Assembly (NCBI RefSeq): GCF_011386835.1 | Contig: NC_088796.1 | Span: 28,103,011-28,167,010, forward strand | DNA: 64,000 nt | Direction: 5' to 3' | DNA from: Chrysemys picta bellii | Taxonomy: Eukaryota; Chordata; Testudines; Emydidae | In this document: positions 10,850 to 23,200 of the stretch, in pieces | How positions within the stretch are numbered: position 1 is the first letter of the stretch | Layout: each line of letters starts with the position of its first letter | Position numbers and translations under genes: made by a program | The notes under the pieces: model-generated | Databases searched by the model: none | Told to the model about the DNA's origin: nothing | What the model saw: the letters and a program-made list of their open reading frames with translations, nothing else

Positions 10850-10950
10850 AGTCTTTCTATGCCTCAATTCCCAATCAATAAATTGTGAACTATAGTACTC
10901 TCTACCTCACAAAGACCATGTGAGAATAAATACATTAGATTGTGAGGCAT
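10850..10950 (+). mobile_element. MIR-like SINE, 3' part
   Basis: TTAGTCTTTCTATGCCTCA, TACTCTCTACCTCACA and GTGAGAATAAATACATTAGA follow the usual order of a MIR-type tail. This is the other half of the element starting at 9475. Confidence 0.7.
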
Positions 10951-11230
10951 TAAGGGTAAGTCTATACTGCAATTTAAAAACTTGTGGCTCGCCTGAGCCA
11001 GCTGACTCGGACTCAGGCTAAGGGATTGTTAAATTGCCATGTAGACGTTTGGCCTCGGGCTGCAGCCTGAGCTGTGGGACCCTCCCACCTCACAGGGCCC
11101 TAGAACCTGGGTTCCAGACTGAGCCCAAATGTCTACACTGCAATTAAACATCCCCTTAGCCCAAGCCCTGCGAGCTCAAGTCAACTGTCAAGCCAAGAGG
11201 TTTTTAATTGCAGTGTAGACACATCCTTGG
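10951..11230. mobile_element. 'GTCTACACTGCAATT' MITE
   Basis: The left end AAGTCTATACTGCAATTTAA and the complement of the right end, GTGTCTACACTGCAATTAAA, are good terminal inverted repeats. The interior contains two more copies of related sequence (around 11060 and 11135). Target duplication not resolved. Confidence 0.75.
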
Positions 11231-11963
11231 ATACTTCAGAAATGGAGACTGTGATTGGATGTGTACCCTACACAGGCTCAGAAACAGTTAATGTGAGCCT
11301 AAGAGGCCAGTTAACATACCAGGCTGCACCTGGAGGAAGAACCTGGCTTAACTGAGGTTGGAGCCCAGCTGGGAAAGAACTACATTAACTCCTCACTTAA
11401 AGTCGTCCCGGTTAACGTTGTTTCGTTGTTACGTTGCTGATCAATTAGGGAACATGCTCGTTTAAAGTTGCGCAATGCTCCCTTCTAACATCATTTGGCA
11501 GCCGCCTGCTTTGTCCACTGCTTGCAGGAAGAGTAGCTCGTTGGAGCTAGCTAGTGGGGGCTTGGAACCAGGGTGGACCAGCAGCCCCCCCATCAGCTCC
11601 CCCTATCAGCTCCACGCTCCCCTAAGTTCCCTGTGCAGCAGCTGCCCAGCAGCTATCAATTGTCGGCAGTTCAGCTGTCCCTCCCCCACTGCCATGTACT
11701 GCTCCTGCCCTCTGCCTTGGAGTTGCTCCCTGAGACTCCGCTTGCTGTGCGGGTGGCGGGGGGCGGGAGGAAGAGGGAGGCTAATGTCAGGGTGTCCCCC
11801 TGCTCCCACACCCCACTTACCTCATCTTCCATAGAGCAGGGGGGACACACGACTGGACTCAGGACGGAGGGAGCTGGCAGCAGCTGCAGTCTCAGCAAGC
11901 TGATCTAATTAACAAGGCAATGTACTTAAGAGTAGGGTCAGTGTACTTAAAGGGGAAATGCGC

Positions 11964-11989
11964 ATCTCTCTCTCTCTCTCTTTCTCTCA
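11964..11989. repeat. (TC)n microsatellite
   Basis: CT/TC dinucleotide run with one T interruption, inside the Tigger-like element. Confidence 0.85.
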
Positions 11990-12220
11990 CACGATGTGTG
12001 TCTCTGTCTCAGTCTGCAATGCTGTCTCCCCTCCCTCCATCCCTGCTGCCTTGTAGAGTGTGAGAGTTAACCCTCGAGGGCTCAGCCAATTGCTAGCTCA
12101 TCATTTAGCAGTAAGGCATTCCCTGGGAAATATCCAACCCTCTGACTCCTCCACCTCAACCAAGCTTCACAATCATCATCACTGTGTACCAGTATTAAAT
12201 TGTTTGTTTAAAACTTATAC

Positions 12221-12254
<34 letters not shown>
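12221..12254. repeat. (TG)n(TA)n microsatellite
   Basis: A short TG run passes into a 24-26 bp TA run, inside the Tigger-like element. Confidence 0.9.
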
Positions 12255-12825
12255 GTATAGTCTTTTGTCTGGTAAAAAAAATTTCCTGGAACCTAACCCC
12301 CTCATTTACATTAATTCTTATGGGGAAATTGGATTCGCTTAACATGGTTTCACTTAAAGTCGCATTTTTCAGGAACATAACTACAACGTTAAATGAGGAG
12401 TTACTGTATATACTGAGGAAACTGAGAGCAGACAGATTGCTGGGAGAGAGCCTGCAGTCTCTTTCAGGGACTATAGAAAGTAGAGGTACTAGGAGGATCT
12501 AGGAAGAAGTCTAGAGGGAAGAGTAAGCCTGAAAGAAGAGGCCTGGCAGGAGGCTAGGAGAGCAATGAAGTAGCCACCGGGAGTGGAGCAGGCTCCAGTG
12601 GTAATCACTAATAAAAGGGCAGATCTGGACTTCCAGGGAGAGCCTGAGAAGGGTTCAGTGGAGGAACAGCAAGGGGAATCTAAGCAGCATGAGAGGCCAA
12701 GCCTGAGGAGAGTGGCAGTTGGTTTCAGTTTGTACCTTTTTGGTTTGGGTTTGTTAGGGAATTCCAGGGGACGGTCCTGAAAGAAAGGTGAACCTAGAGC
12801 AGTTGCATAGAAGAAGGCTTCAGAG

Positions 12826-13072
12826 CAGGGCCGGCTTCAGGTTTTCTGCCACCCCAAGCAGCGCGCAAAAAAAAAAAAAAGCCGTGGCACTGTGATTGCG
12901 TTGCTCCACTCTTCGGCAGCAAGTCCTTCATTCCGAGCGGGACTGAGGGACCTGCCACCGAATTGCCACCGAAGACCTGGACGTGCCGCCCCAATAGCAG
13001 CCAGAGTGCCGCCCTTTGGTATTGGCCACCCCAAGCACCTGCTTCTTTAGCTGGTGCCTGGAGCCAGCCCTG
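12826..13072. mobile_element. Non-autonomous hAT transposon, 247 bp
   Basis: Ends are CAGGGCCGGCTTCAGG and CCTGGAGCCAGCCCTG. Flanks are CTTCAGAG on the left and CTCAGAG on the right, an 8-bp duplication with one base apparently lost. It contains a run of 14 A and a GC-rich core but no gene. This end type is very common in turtle genomes. Confidence 0.85.
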
Positions 13073-13639
13073 CTCAGAGAGGCTGAGTAGGAAGAAGCCC
13101 AGGGAGCCAGCAGAAAGGAGTTGGATGAAGCAGTCCTTGGCTGCTAGTTATAGGGTCCCTGGGCTGGAACCTAATGTAGTGGGAGGGCTCAGGTTTCCCT
13201 GCTAACTACTGCTATGGTGGCATGGGGCTGAAGAAGGGGACACGGATGATGGAAAGCCTTGAGAAAAGGGAGTGAGGACCACAGGGTCCAGAGTCTGGGC
13301 CAAAAACCTAAATGAGGTCTTGGATGTTGGTTTGTTGGACCTCTTGTTATCCTGGAAGAGATGGAGCTAAAGTGTGACGTAGCTGGAGGGCTGAGTCACA
13401 GGAAGAGGCAGACCATCATAGGACCAAAGCAGCTGTCAGCAGGAGGTGCCGTATGGGGAGAGATTTGCTACACCAGGCCTGGCAACAAGGAGGCATTCCA
13501 GCAGTGAGTCCCACCCAGCCACACCGCACCTGTTGCCATATAAGTATCTAAGATAGATAGAAATAATCATACAGGTGTTACTATTGAAAGGTGAATGAAA
13601 ATGACTGCTAATCATATGTACCAACTGTACAATGGTGGT

Positions 13640-14280
13640 CAAAAAAACTACCTAACATATTAGGTTGCTTTGAGAAAAGGATGGATGATAATACTGAAAA
13701 TATGACAAGAAAAGATCCAGGGGACTCTTTCATGTGAAAGGAAATGTAAAATATTAGGCCAATTTATTTAGTTTATATATGAGACAAATAAGAGGTGACA
13801 TAACAGAGGTATGAAAATGGTACAGAATAGGTAACTAAGGTGATCTTGTTAATCTCTTCTTTACAATACAAAAACAAGAGGTGTCCAAATGGAACTAAAA
13901 GCAACACATTAAAAAGTGAAAAATGAAATACTTTTTTCATACAACACAATATTAACCAGTGGAACTCACACCCACAGCATATTGTGGAGGCAAAGAGAGC
14001 TTTTGTAGAGTTCAAAAACAAATTAAATGTTCATATGAATAACTAAAGCTACATTGGCTAAGATAAAAGTGTATTGGATATAAGCCCTCTTGATTCAGAA
14101 CATACACTGCCTGGAGTTAGAATAAAACTTTTGCCATGGGTATAAGTGTCCCTTGTGATAGTTTTACACCTTCCTCTGAAGTATCAAGTACAGAGTCTCA
14201 AGTAGCTAAAATACTGGACTAGATAGCCTCGTGGTCCAGTCCTGAATGACAAGTCCTGTACTCCTTTATCCCTATTTCTC
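13640..14280 (+). mobile_element. Old CR1 LINE 3' fragment
   Basis: Sequence follows the order of the CR1 3' region: AAATAAGAGGTGACATAACAG (13787 on), CAGTGGAACTCACACCCAC (about 13955), then a degenerate 3' end with ATACTGGACTAGATAGCC (about 14211). Many stops and indels remain. It is the oldest-looking of the long CR1 pieces here. Confidence 0.7.
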
Positions 14281-14284
14281 CAGC

Positions 14285-17200
14285 TATGAAATGGCACAGT
14301 GAACTCAAGAAATCTGATGATCTAATGATTAATCTTTTTTTTATTATAGCTTACTAATTACAGAGGATGACATAAGCCCTTTGTGATGCAGACTTGGAAA
14401 TTATTCACAATGTTTTTATCCTTTCTTCTTCTTTTAATAGCAACACAGATCCATTGTACAACTTCAGTAAGACACTCCAGGGCTTGCATTAATGAGCCAT
14501 CATAACACTTCTAAAGTGGTTGACAGCACTTCTTCTTTGGCCTTCTGCCTTACAGTTAAAGTTGTGGAAAACACAGCCATTTTGCATCACAGAGTTTGTG
14601 CAAATATACTTGTATGCTTCTCTCCATGTGGATTCACAACCCTTCCGTTCTGCATTGTACTAATTTGAATAGTTCAATCATTTCCAAGTCCCAAAGTGAG
14701 ACCTGGTTTCATTTGGAAATGCTGCAAATATCACAAATTTCAACTGATTTCAGTGTATAATCGTAAGTTAACTCTGTTTCACTCAAAACTAGAACCCGGG
14801 GCACATAAAAAGTTTCTGATTAGCAAATATTTTGATAATTTTGTAATGAACCCTCCAAACAAACTAATTTCATGTAGTTGAGCTCATTTGGCACAGCTCT
14901 GCTCATAGTGCGTCTGGGATGTACCATATCAGTGATGAACACACGTCAACACTTTTTCAGATTCAGTTCAGATCAGTATCTAATTGTTCCCAACAATCAG
15001 GCTAAATCTAAAGATAGAGGTTGTCATTCTGACTTTTTCCTCAAACTGACGTGAGACAGTTTGAAACTTAAACTCCAACTTGACCACTATGGGATTGGGT
15101 GGGTTGGGAAGGGAATGAAGAAAAAATAATGAAAATATCAGGTGAAAAATGAAGTTGAGAGGAGGCAGGAAATTAAATGCAGCGAAAGAGAGAGTGAAAA
15201 TAGGAGCAAAGAAGCACAGAGAAAAACATTCTAATGAAAAAATACTACTACTTGAAATATACCAGGGAGAGGATGGGGGGGTAATAAAATACATAGTAAA
15301 AGGTTCCCTTTATCATTAAAAATATGTGGTAGGTCTTTGGTTTCTTTTTTTAATTGTATCCTCTTTTTTTTTTTTTTAAATGAATCTATAAGGTGTTTTT
15401 TACTTCAAGTTTTGTGACCCCAGAAAAAGTTGGAGATCTCAGACAGTCTTGACTTCTTTTTCATTCTCCCTACCCTTCTAAAAAGCCTTCTCTCTTCCTG
15501 CACCCCAGTATTTTCCTCATGTTGACTGGATCAGAAATACCATAAGATTAGCTATATTCACATTATTTCTGCTTCTTGACCAAGTCAAAATCAGAAGGTG
15601 CAGGGGTATGTGGAAAATCTAAACAAACAAGCAAACAATGATATTTACCAATAAATTGCCAAAAGTTATCAGTATCAAAGGTTGGGATTTGCTTACTGTT
15701 CTCATTTTATATGTTATGTGGTTCCCCCATCCCAACAAAAGCATGTGATGGAATATATATGATCACTTATTGCTCAACTTCCAGAGCAAATATTCTTAAT
15801 CTTGGGATTCAGTCAATGTCAACAAAGAAGATGATAGTAAAATTAGATACATTCCAAGAAAAGAGGATTTTTTAAAAATAACAATAATAAAAATAATTAA
15901 TGAAAAATGTGTGTAGAATTGATTGTCTGAGAGAGAGTTTATGACAGGAAAAAACTGTCAACTATCAGTTGCAATTTTACCTTGTGAAGACCTAAATCAA
16001 GGAGTATATGTATTCTTCAGAGTGTGTATTCAGATCCCAGAGAAAACAGCTCCTCTGTAATCTGTTTTAGGCAGTAGTTTAGTAACAGCGGGCTAGCAGC
16101 AGGATGAAATTTTCCAAGATTATATTTCAAGCCTCTTCAATTTGCTCTTTGTTTTATTTGTAACAGATTAACAGCCAGCTGTTGCATTGGCTAAATACAC
16201 TGAGGCACCACATCTCAGTGGCCTCATGTTCAAAGAGCCTCTGAAATGTGCGTATGCAAAATTTGCTCATGCACATTTCAGTGAATCATTGGAAATTTGG
16301 CTTGATGTGTCCACCCAGTACATCCAACAGAACTAATTCCAGTTCCCAGTAGAGATTGTAATGAGTCGCTCTACCTTGACTGTACCAGTTATAGGCATTG
16401 TTCTTGATAATAATTGCCAAAGACAGCTGTGGTGTCATTCTACTACCACTGATTATGTCTGTATCCTTGATCACAAATCATGGCGCACGTACTACATACC
16501 ATTTAATTACATGAACCAGCAGGTAACCCTAAATCAATCAGTGGAGGGCAGAGCAGAGCTCTCCTGCATTCTCTCCACTGTCTCCTGACCCTGCAGAACT
16601 CCCAGAATGCCTCTGTATGTGGCCCACTACCAGTAGTGCAAGAACAGACCCTGCAGAAACCCGAGTGTCTGATCCATGTGTAGAGTGCTTGCAGATACTC
16701 CTACCGATGCCAGCAGGAGTCCTATATGTGGTGGGCTTGTTAGAAATGGGCCCCAGGCTCATTGCTCTGCATGGGTGTTAACCTTCTCATGAGGTGTCTC
16801 AGGAGACCTAGGATAAGCAGTTACCGTAAGGAGAAATATCATAGGATGTATCGCATACAAAAATAAAACTGTTGCATGGATGTGCTAGAGAGACAATGTC
16901 CCACACCTAGCATTGCCCAGTGAGCTACAAGACATTGCATGATTTTATTCTATTCAGGTTCTTATACTGCACTTGTCACCATCATTCTCTTCTCTTTTCA
17001 ATTTCTCAAGCTCCGAAATGATCTTCGTAAACTGAGCCAAGAAAAACAAGTGCAGTTTTATCTGATTATGATTTTCAAATCCAAATAATCATTAATAAGA
17101 TGAAAACACTTTATTGGTTTTGAGTTTGGTCCTCCTCCCATTCAAGTCCATCACAAAACTTCCATTGACTCCAATAACAAGAAGATCAGGTGATTAAACA

Positions 17201-19740
17201 TAGTTGGTCTGACTTGTCAGAAAAGCTGAGTACCTCCAAATCTCATTGAAGTCAGTGGAAGCTGATGGTTCTCAGCACCTTCAAAAATGAGACCAACTAT
17301 GTTTGTGAAATGCAGTAATCCATGATGGTTCATTTAACTGCAAGTGCTTTAAAATAACAAGAATCCTACAATAAATCCATGGTAACACGGTGACTGATTT
17401 GTTATTTTTGTTCACAGCATCTGGAATTAGTAATGTAGGGGAAGTAACCTTATTTTAATTTAAAAAATGATATTTTAGTTAAGCACAATGGGGCAGGGAA
17501 CAATCTAATGGTCATACAAGACAAATAGGAACAGCTGTCTGACATTTGCTTACAAGGAAACATTAATGGAAATGAGCAAGTTTCAGACCAAACAGAGTCA
17601 GATTTTCTCCCTCTCTCTCTCAAGGGAATGTACTTGTACTTTTAACAGCTCTGTCAGTACGTCTTACATTCTGAAACATGGCCAGCTAATGAACATGGAG
17701 AACATCTGTATTTTCATTATGATTAGTGTCAAAAGAATTTTATTTTAATCTCATTTAGCATCAAGATCATTGCGTACATAGGCTGCTTCTTGAAAGACAC
17801 CCAGACTTTTGAATAAAGGTCCAGAATGAAAAAGAATTACGCAATGTATGAAACAAAAAATCTATTCGTTATCTAAGACTGAGAACATACACACAAAAGA
17901 TCCACCTGCCACAGAATTCAAAATAACTATATTTCAACCAAATATAGGACACACCAAGATGACCGTAATCCAAGAGTATTACTACATAGGGGAGAGTGAC
18001 TTCCTTTTCTGTTTCCTTCCTGATTATGATGGCAATTCTGAAATCTTAACAGCCTGTCTCAAAAGAAGCAGCCACATGTTCTGAAAAGAGCAACCTCAAT
18101 TTGCAACTACTTACATTAGGTGACTCATCATGATTAGTCCAAAGATTGTAAGTAGGATCCCTCAAATCCCTCTAAAATGTCACGGTCAGGTACAGTAATA
18201 GGAGTGAACTGAGAGTGTGTTTCCATTAGTACAGTGCCCTATAGTTTCCATTAATTTATTAGTTTTTAATATGTTTTACATACACTCAAAGAGGGAAGGG
18301 GGGAACTGCATATGCACGGTCCTGTGTATACTGAGAAACCTAAAGCTCTTTTGGAAAGAGATCATATTACATTTAAAAGGTGCCGTTCTTTAATTGATTT
18401 TAAATGCCTTTTTATTCCTCTTGAGTTTTGTAATTTCTGACACTTTATAATTCTTTGAAAATTACAGGGCACCTTTATCTTTTAAACCACCCTGCCTACC
18501 TTTTTTACTCTCTCCATCTTCAGACGTCCTGCATATGCTGACTAGCCTTCCAGCCAAGGAATAAATGTGGCTCCATCCCAAGTCCATCATCGTAATTCTT
18601 CAGTCATCCAAAGGGGCAGCTACAGAGTAGCTCAGAGCCATCCCTCGTGCAGGGGCTGAGTGTGCTGCCTTCACATTGTTCCAATCCTTGTTACTGACCA
18701 TGTTCTTCTTTTTCTAAAAGTGGAGCCTGCATCCTCTGCTAGAACTGTGGCATTATCTTTGCAGAGGTTCCAAGAATGTTGTTGTTTTAAGGAATTTTAT
18801 TCAAAGGCAGTTTGAATCTTCATTCAATGCTATTATTTAAAAAGTAGGACCCCATCAGACTTAACAGAGAAAATATGGATCCCTAAAGAATCTGGACTGG
18901 TTTCTAAGTTTCTGCTTCTCACAAGCAATTTTTTTCTTAAAGACTTAAACATCTGCTACCATTCCTGTACTTCTGCAGATATTAAAAATAAAATTAGAAT
19001 ACAGAGATCTCAATGTTAAAATGTTAAGCACAGATGTGCTGAAACTGCTGCGTATGCCACATGATAGTCATGCTACAGAAGGGACTGTGGAAGTGAGTAA
19101 AGATCTGAGACTTGCACAACTTTTTCCACTGCAAGCAGAAGCTTTTGTAAAGAGAAGATTGAGACTTTGAACCTCCACTGGAAGATGGAGCCAGACACTG
19201 AACAATGTTGCTAAGTTTCTTAGCAGAGCTCCTAAAATTGTCCCTGTAAAAATTTTTAAGATGTTTTTTTAAAAACACTTGAGGAATCCATTTCTGGGAA
19301 GGCTTTGCATAAAATCCAGGCCCAAACTGTAAAATACACCAACATTTGCTAAAGTAAGCACTTTGCAAGCAACTTAAAATAAAAAATGCAAGTGGATGAG
19401 GTCAAACCAGGAAGTGTTGCACAATCTTGTCCAGATTCTCAGGCTGTTTTAGCCCCAAACTTCCTTTGGGACTATGACCATCTTTTTAAAGTAGTCTCTA
19501 ATTTTGAGTGCCTCAGTTTACAAGTTGTGTAAGCTGGTTGGCCGCCTAATGTAAGATACCTATCGCTTCAATTTCAAAAGTGCTAAGCATCAGCAGCTCT
19601 CTCTGACTTCAGCTGCCCTCTGAAAATCATCTCAAACTGGATACCCAAAAACTGAGGCATTCCAAAAATCAGAGACCACTTTTGAAAAGTTGGTCCATAA
19701 CCGCTCCAGGTTGTGGCCTCCTGAGTTCTATGTCCCAGGA
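14285..19740. other. Long low-copy, AT-rich stretch without a supported gene
   Basis: No exon, RNA gene or intact transposon seen. Small remnants: a 'GAAGTCAGTGGAAGC' palindromic-repeat trace near 17205-17300. Poly(T) and poly(A) runs occur near 15363 and 15880. Several parts (for example 14340-14700) have the look of non-repetitive, possibly constrained DNA, but this cannot be tested here. Confidence 0.45.
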
Positions 19741-19779
19741 GTCTGGAGTAGGTTAATGTATTAATTAGAATTGGTTGGA

Positions 19780-20280
19780 AACTGGAATTCCTCTCCCTTG
19801 AGAAGCTCTGAAATAAAAAAAAAAATCCAAAAGAGAATGAAAAACATTTTAAAAATTTCCCCCAGAATGGGAATTCAAAAAATTTAACTTTGAAATGTCT
19901 AAGCATTTTATTTAAACCTTTTCTATACATTTCTGAGGCTCCCTGAGTTGTCCAGAGCCCCAACAGCCTTTCAGGCAATGAGCTAGGGAGGCGGTGAGCC
20001 CTGGCTGCCTAGGAATCACGAGTTTAGTAGCCTGGGAACCAAGTTTCCCAGGGCTTCCTGGCTCCCTGTCAGGTGACTTGCTGAGAATCTTGGCAGTTGA
20101 GCTGGCAGGAAACCAGGTAACTTGCAAAATTTGCCTGGCTAGCGGGGTTCCATCAGAACCTGCTTTCCATAAGAATTTCATCAAAATGAACATGTTTTGT
20201 GGTGGGTTTCAGTTCTAATGAATTAATATATTCTGACAGAAAAATGTTCTGTCAGAAACTTTCTGACCAGCTCTAGATCT
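19780..20280 (-). repeat. Degenerate 'AGAGCTGGTCAGAAA' repeat
   Basis: The right end, read on the minus strand, starts CTAGAGCTGGTCAGAAAG, an end shared with other copies in the window (about 51660 on the plus strand). It includes a short hairpin at 20233-20258 (TTCTGACAGA and TCTGTCAGAA). Sequence further left is AT-rich. The GC-rich part at 19930-20150 may belong to it or be unique. Confidence 0.5.
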
Positions 20281-23200
20281 ATGGTTTGATAAATGCTTAG
20301 AGATCCTCAAGTGAAAAGTGTTTGTTTGTTGTTCTTTGAAACTTTTTATGAAGCTAAAGTTACAATACAATGCAGTATGTTAACATTTTACTTATTCAGC
20401 ATCAGGTTAATATTCAAAGAACTGGCTAAAGATTCTAGCTTGGGAGCCCTTTTTCTTTGAGTACACTAAAGGTGACCGAATTTCTAAATACCTGTCCTCT
20501 TTTTGGCACTTTTCTTGTGCACGTACTTGGTGTGAAATTTTTTTCCATTGTGAGGACAGTCCCATATTTTATTATATCACAATTCCACAGGAGGAAAAGT
20601 CACATTTTTCCAACAATGTGGAATACAAAGCTTAGCATATAAATGCTGCTGAAAAAGATGGTTGTAGAGGGGTCAAAATGCAAATAGCAATTCCCATACT
20701 TGATACTACAATTAGCAAACCAGCTTCATGGGACTCTTAGGAAGATAGGGAATTGTCATAGAGATGAATCTGAACAATAATTTCTTCCATTTTGAGACTG
20801 ATTCTGTTTTGCTAGTGGAGTTATAAGGATGGACCCTCTCTGCAGGTGTAAAAGGATATAGGGAAACATCACTACAAAGGATTCACAATCAGCAGCTAAA
20901 GCCATTCGAGCAAATCCTTTCTAGCTCAGATATTTATACAGCTCCTGACACTTTGATATCTAATCACTGTTTAAATAATAGGTTTGCATTAGTGAAACTT
21001 GGCAGCACCAACCTTCTATTATCACAAAGAGAGATGAGTCCAAACTCAAAATTCAGATGTAGGTCAAAGTTTAGTTAGCAGCTTGACTTTATCTCTATAA
21101 TGGGCTGAATCAAAAAATCAAATCTGAACACCCCAATTTTTGGAAACTCTTGCTTTTCTCTGGATTTCAAATGCCAGCACTTCCGTTTTTGGTTCTTCTC
21201 ATTATAAAAATATGAAGCTTGGACTCAGATATGGATTAGGTTTGGGAGCGAATGTTCCGTAACTGGATGGTGTTGTCTGGAATTTCTTGATGTTGCAGAT
21301 TCTGAAGCTGTGCCATTCTGCAATTCTCATCCCTATGGCTAATCCCCATTTTCTTTTTAAAGGGAAGAAGGTTTACATCAATAGAATTATGGGGTTGCTT
21401 GAGTATGCATCATGTTGGTTTCTCTTGTCCTTACTTTATGTGTATTTAAATAGACTGGGGCCAAATTTTGAGAAGAGACTTGGAGACATATCTTGGTAAT
21501 ATTCAGACCACGGAAGTCAAATACCATCCTGCTCAGAGGAGCTGAGTCACCGCTCCCATGGAACATGTATTACAGTATCCTGTGCATATTTTACATTTGA
21601 CTATTTTCGTTTTCACTTTCTCCTCAGTACTTGTTTCTTTGATCCCATAGTCATTTGGCTGTTTCTAGTGTTTATGGCATAAGACTGTATTAATACTGCT
21701 GTCCAGACAGGTCTCACTTAACTTTCTAGCTGAAACACACCACAACATAAGAGCATACCATTTGGGGAATGTCTACATCCTCGTTACTGGTTCACCCCAC
21801 TACTGAGTTAAGGTTATCATCTGGAAAGTTTGAATCTGAAGTTCCCGGGTTTCAGGGTTTGGCTATATAATTTTATTTCAGGCCCATCTTTTTTGTAAAA
21901 AAAACACACCAGGAAACAGCAGGTGATAAACTCTGAGGCTATGAGCAAGCAGTAAGGAATCTACTAATAAAAATATCACAGTGCAAGAAAGGAACTGACT
22001 AGGGTAGAGGCAGATTGACACTAACTTGATGTTTATCTTCTGTGAATAGAAAAGAAAAAATGTGGGTAACTTGCCAAATAAAAAGGTTATTGAATGGAAT
22101 AGTTAACCAAACTAAAAAACTAAAATATTTCAATAAGTGCCCTGTTCTCCCACACAAGGTTTGAACTGTTAAAAACTCCTGACCTTGAGTAAGAGAAAGT
22201 GCTTCTGAGGGATACATGAGTGATGAAGGTGAAGGAAGACGAAATATGACATTGGACAACTGAGAGATGGCAGAACAATAAAGAAGCACAACTGCAGACA
22301 CTTAATTGAGACAATAGGCTACAGTCATTCCATCTCTCCCGAACAAAACCAATATTAGAAGACTGTCTCAAAGGTTGTGGTATAGCAAATACTAAATATG
22401 GTTGAACTATGCAAAGTAGGGCAATGAAGACCTTTGGCACTTTTCCAAGAAATGTGCAGAAGGACAGCCAATTACTTTCAGTAAGCAGAAAAAATGAGTC
22501 ATTTATCACTGTAAGACCCACTAAACACAGTCTTGCAGAGGTTTGTATTGCATAAAGAACAAAAATGTTATTGAGAGTCTCAAAAGAAACCAACCTTTAT
22601 TGTCAACTTAAAAGATAAGGAGACTAAACAAGAGCCATTGCTGCATACTGATACATCTGTAGTTTTTCAAGGCCAAACCTTTGATCTAATGATGTAAATA
22701 TGTGAGAGTGTCTTCCATTCCTACATAAAACTTTGATACTGATTTTTGGGTGTAAAAGTTTAGATGGAGGAAATAGTTAGACGAGCAAATACATTGGGTG
22801 TCACTATGAAGAATGATTTTACACAACTGCGATTTTTCAGCATTCTGAATACATAGTCAAGGAAGTCTCTGCTCTCCCTGTTTCCTGCCAAAGCAGTTGG
22901 GATCTGCTGTATCTTCCTGTACCTGAGGTTTAACACCCTATAAGATGCAGCAAAGCCCTTACTTCCATCCTGAGAAACACTGCAGTGCAAATAACCTTCC
23001 TCCTAATGGAAGATGGCATGAGGGGAGTCCATTCAGAGCCCATCACCACCACTCGTCTAGAGCAAACACACACATGCTGAGCATATGGCTTCCACTCCTA
23101 CTCTTCTTGGCTTGAGGAATGAGAATGTCATCTTGATATCAAAAGAGCTCAGACAACATTATTTAAAAATGAAGCAAACGGAAATTAAATTGTCTGCTTA

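Larger units (their letters stand above)
11383..12406. mobile_element. Tigger-like Tc1/mariner element, 1024 bp
   Basis: The left end CATTAACTCCTCACTTAAAG and the complement of the right end, CAGTAACTCCTCATTTAACG, are inverted repeats. TA dinucleotides flank both sides (11381-11382 and 12407-12408), the target site of Tc1/mariner elements. The body contains GC-rich non-coding sequence, a (TC)n tract and a (TG)n(TA)n tract. There is no transposase, so it is non-autonomous. Open frames at 11475-11908 are inside it and are not genes. Confidence 0.85.
11250..13510 (+). mobile_element. LTR-like host element carrying two nested transposons
   Basis: The sequence outside the two insertions (about 11250-11382, 12409-12825 and 13073-13510) reads as one purine-rich, LTR-like unit similar in style to the LTR at 2707. 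It starts near TGTGATTGG. I could not pair the ends with a target duplication, so both limits are approximate. It holds no retroelement genes. Confidence 0.5.
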
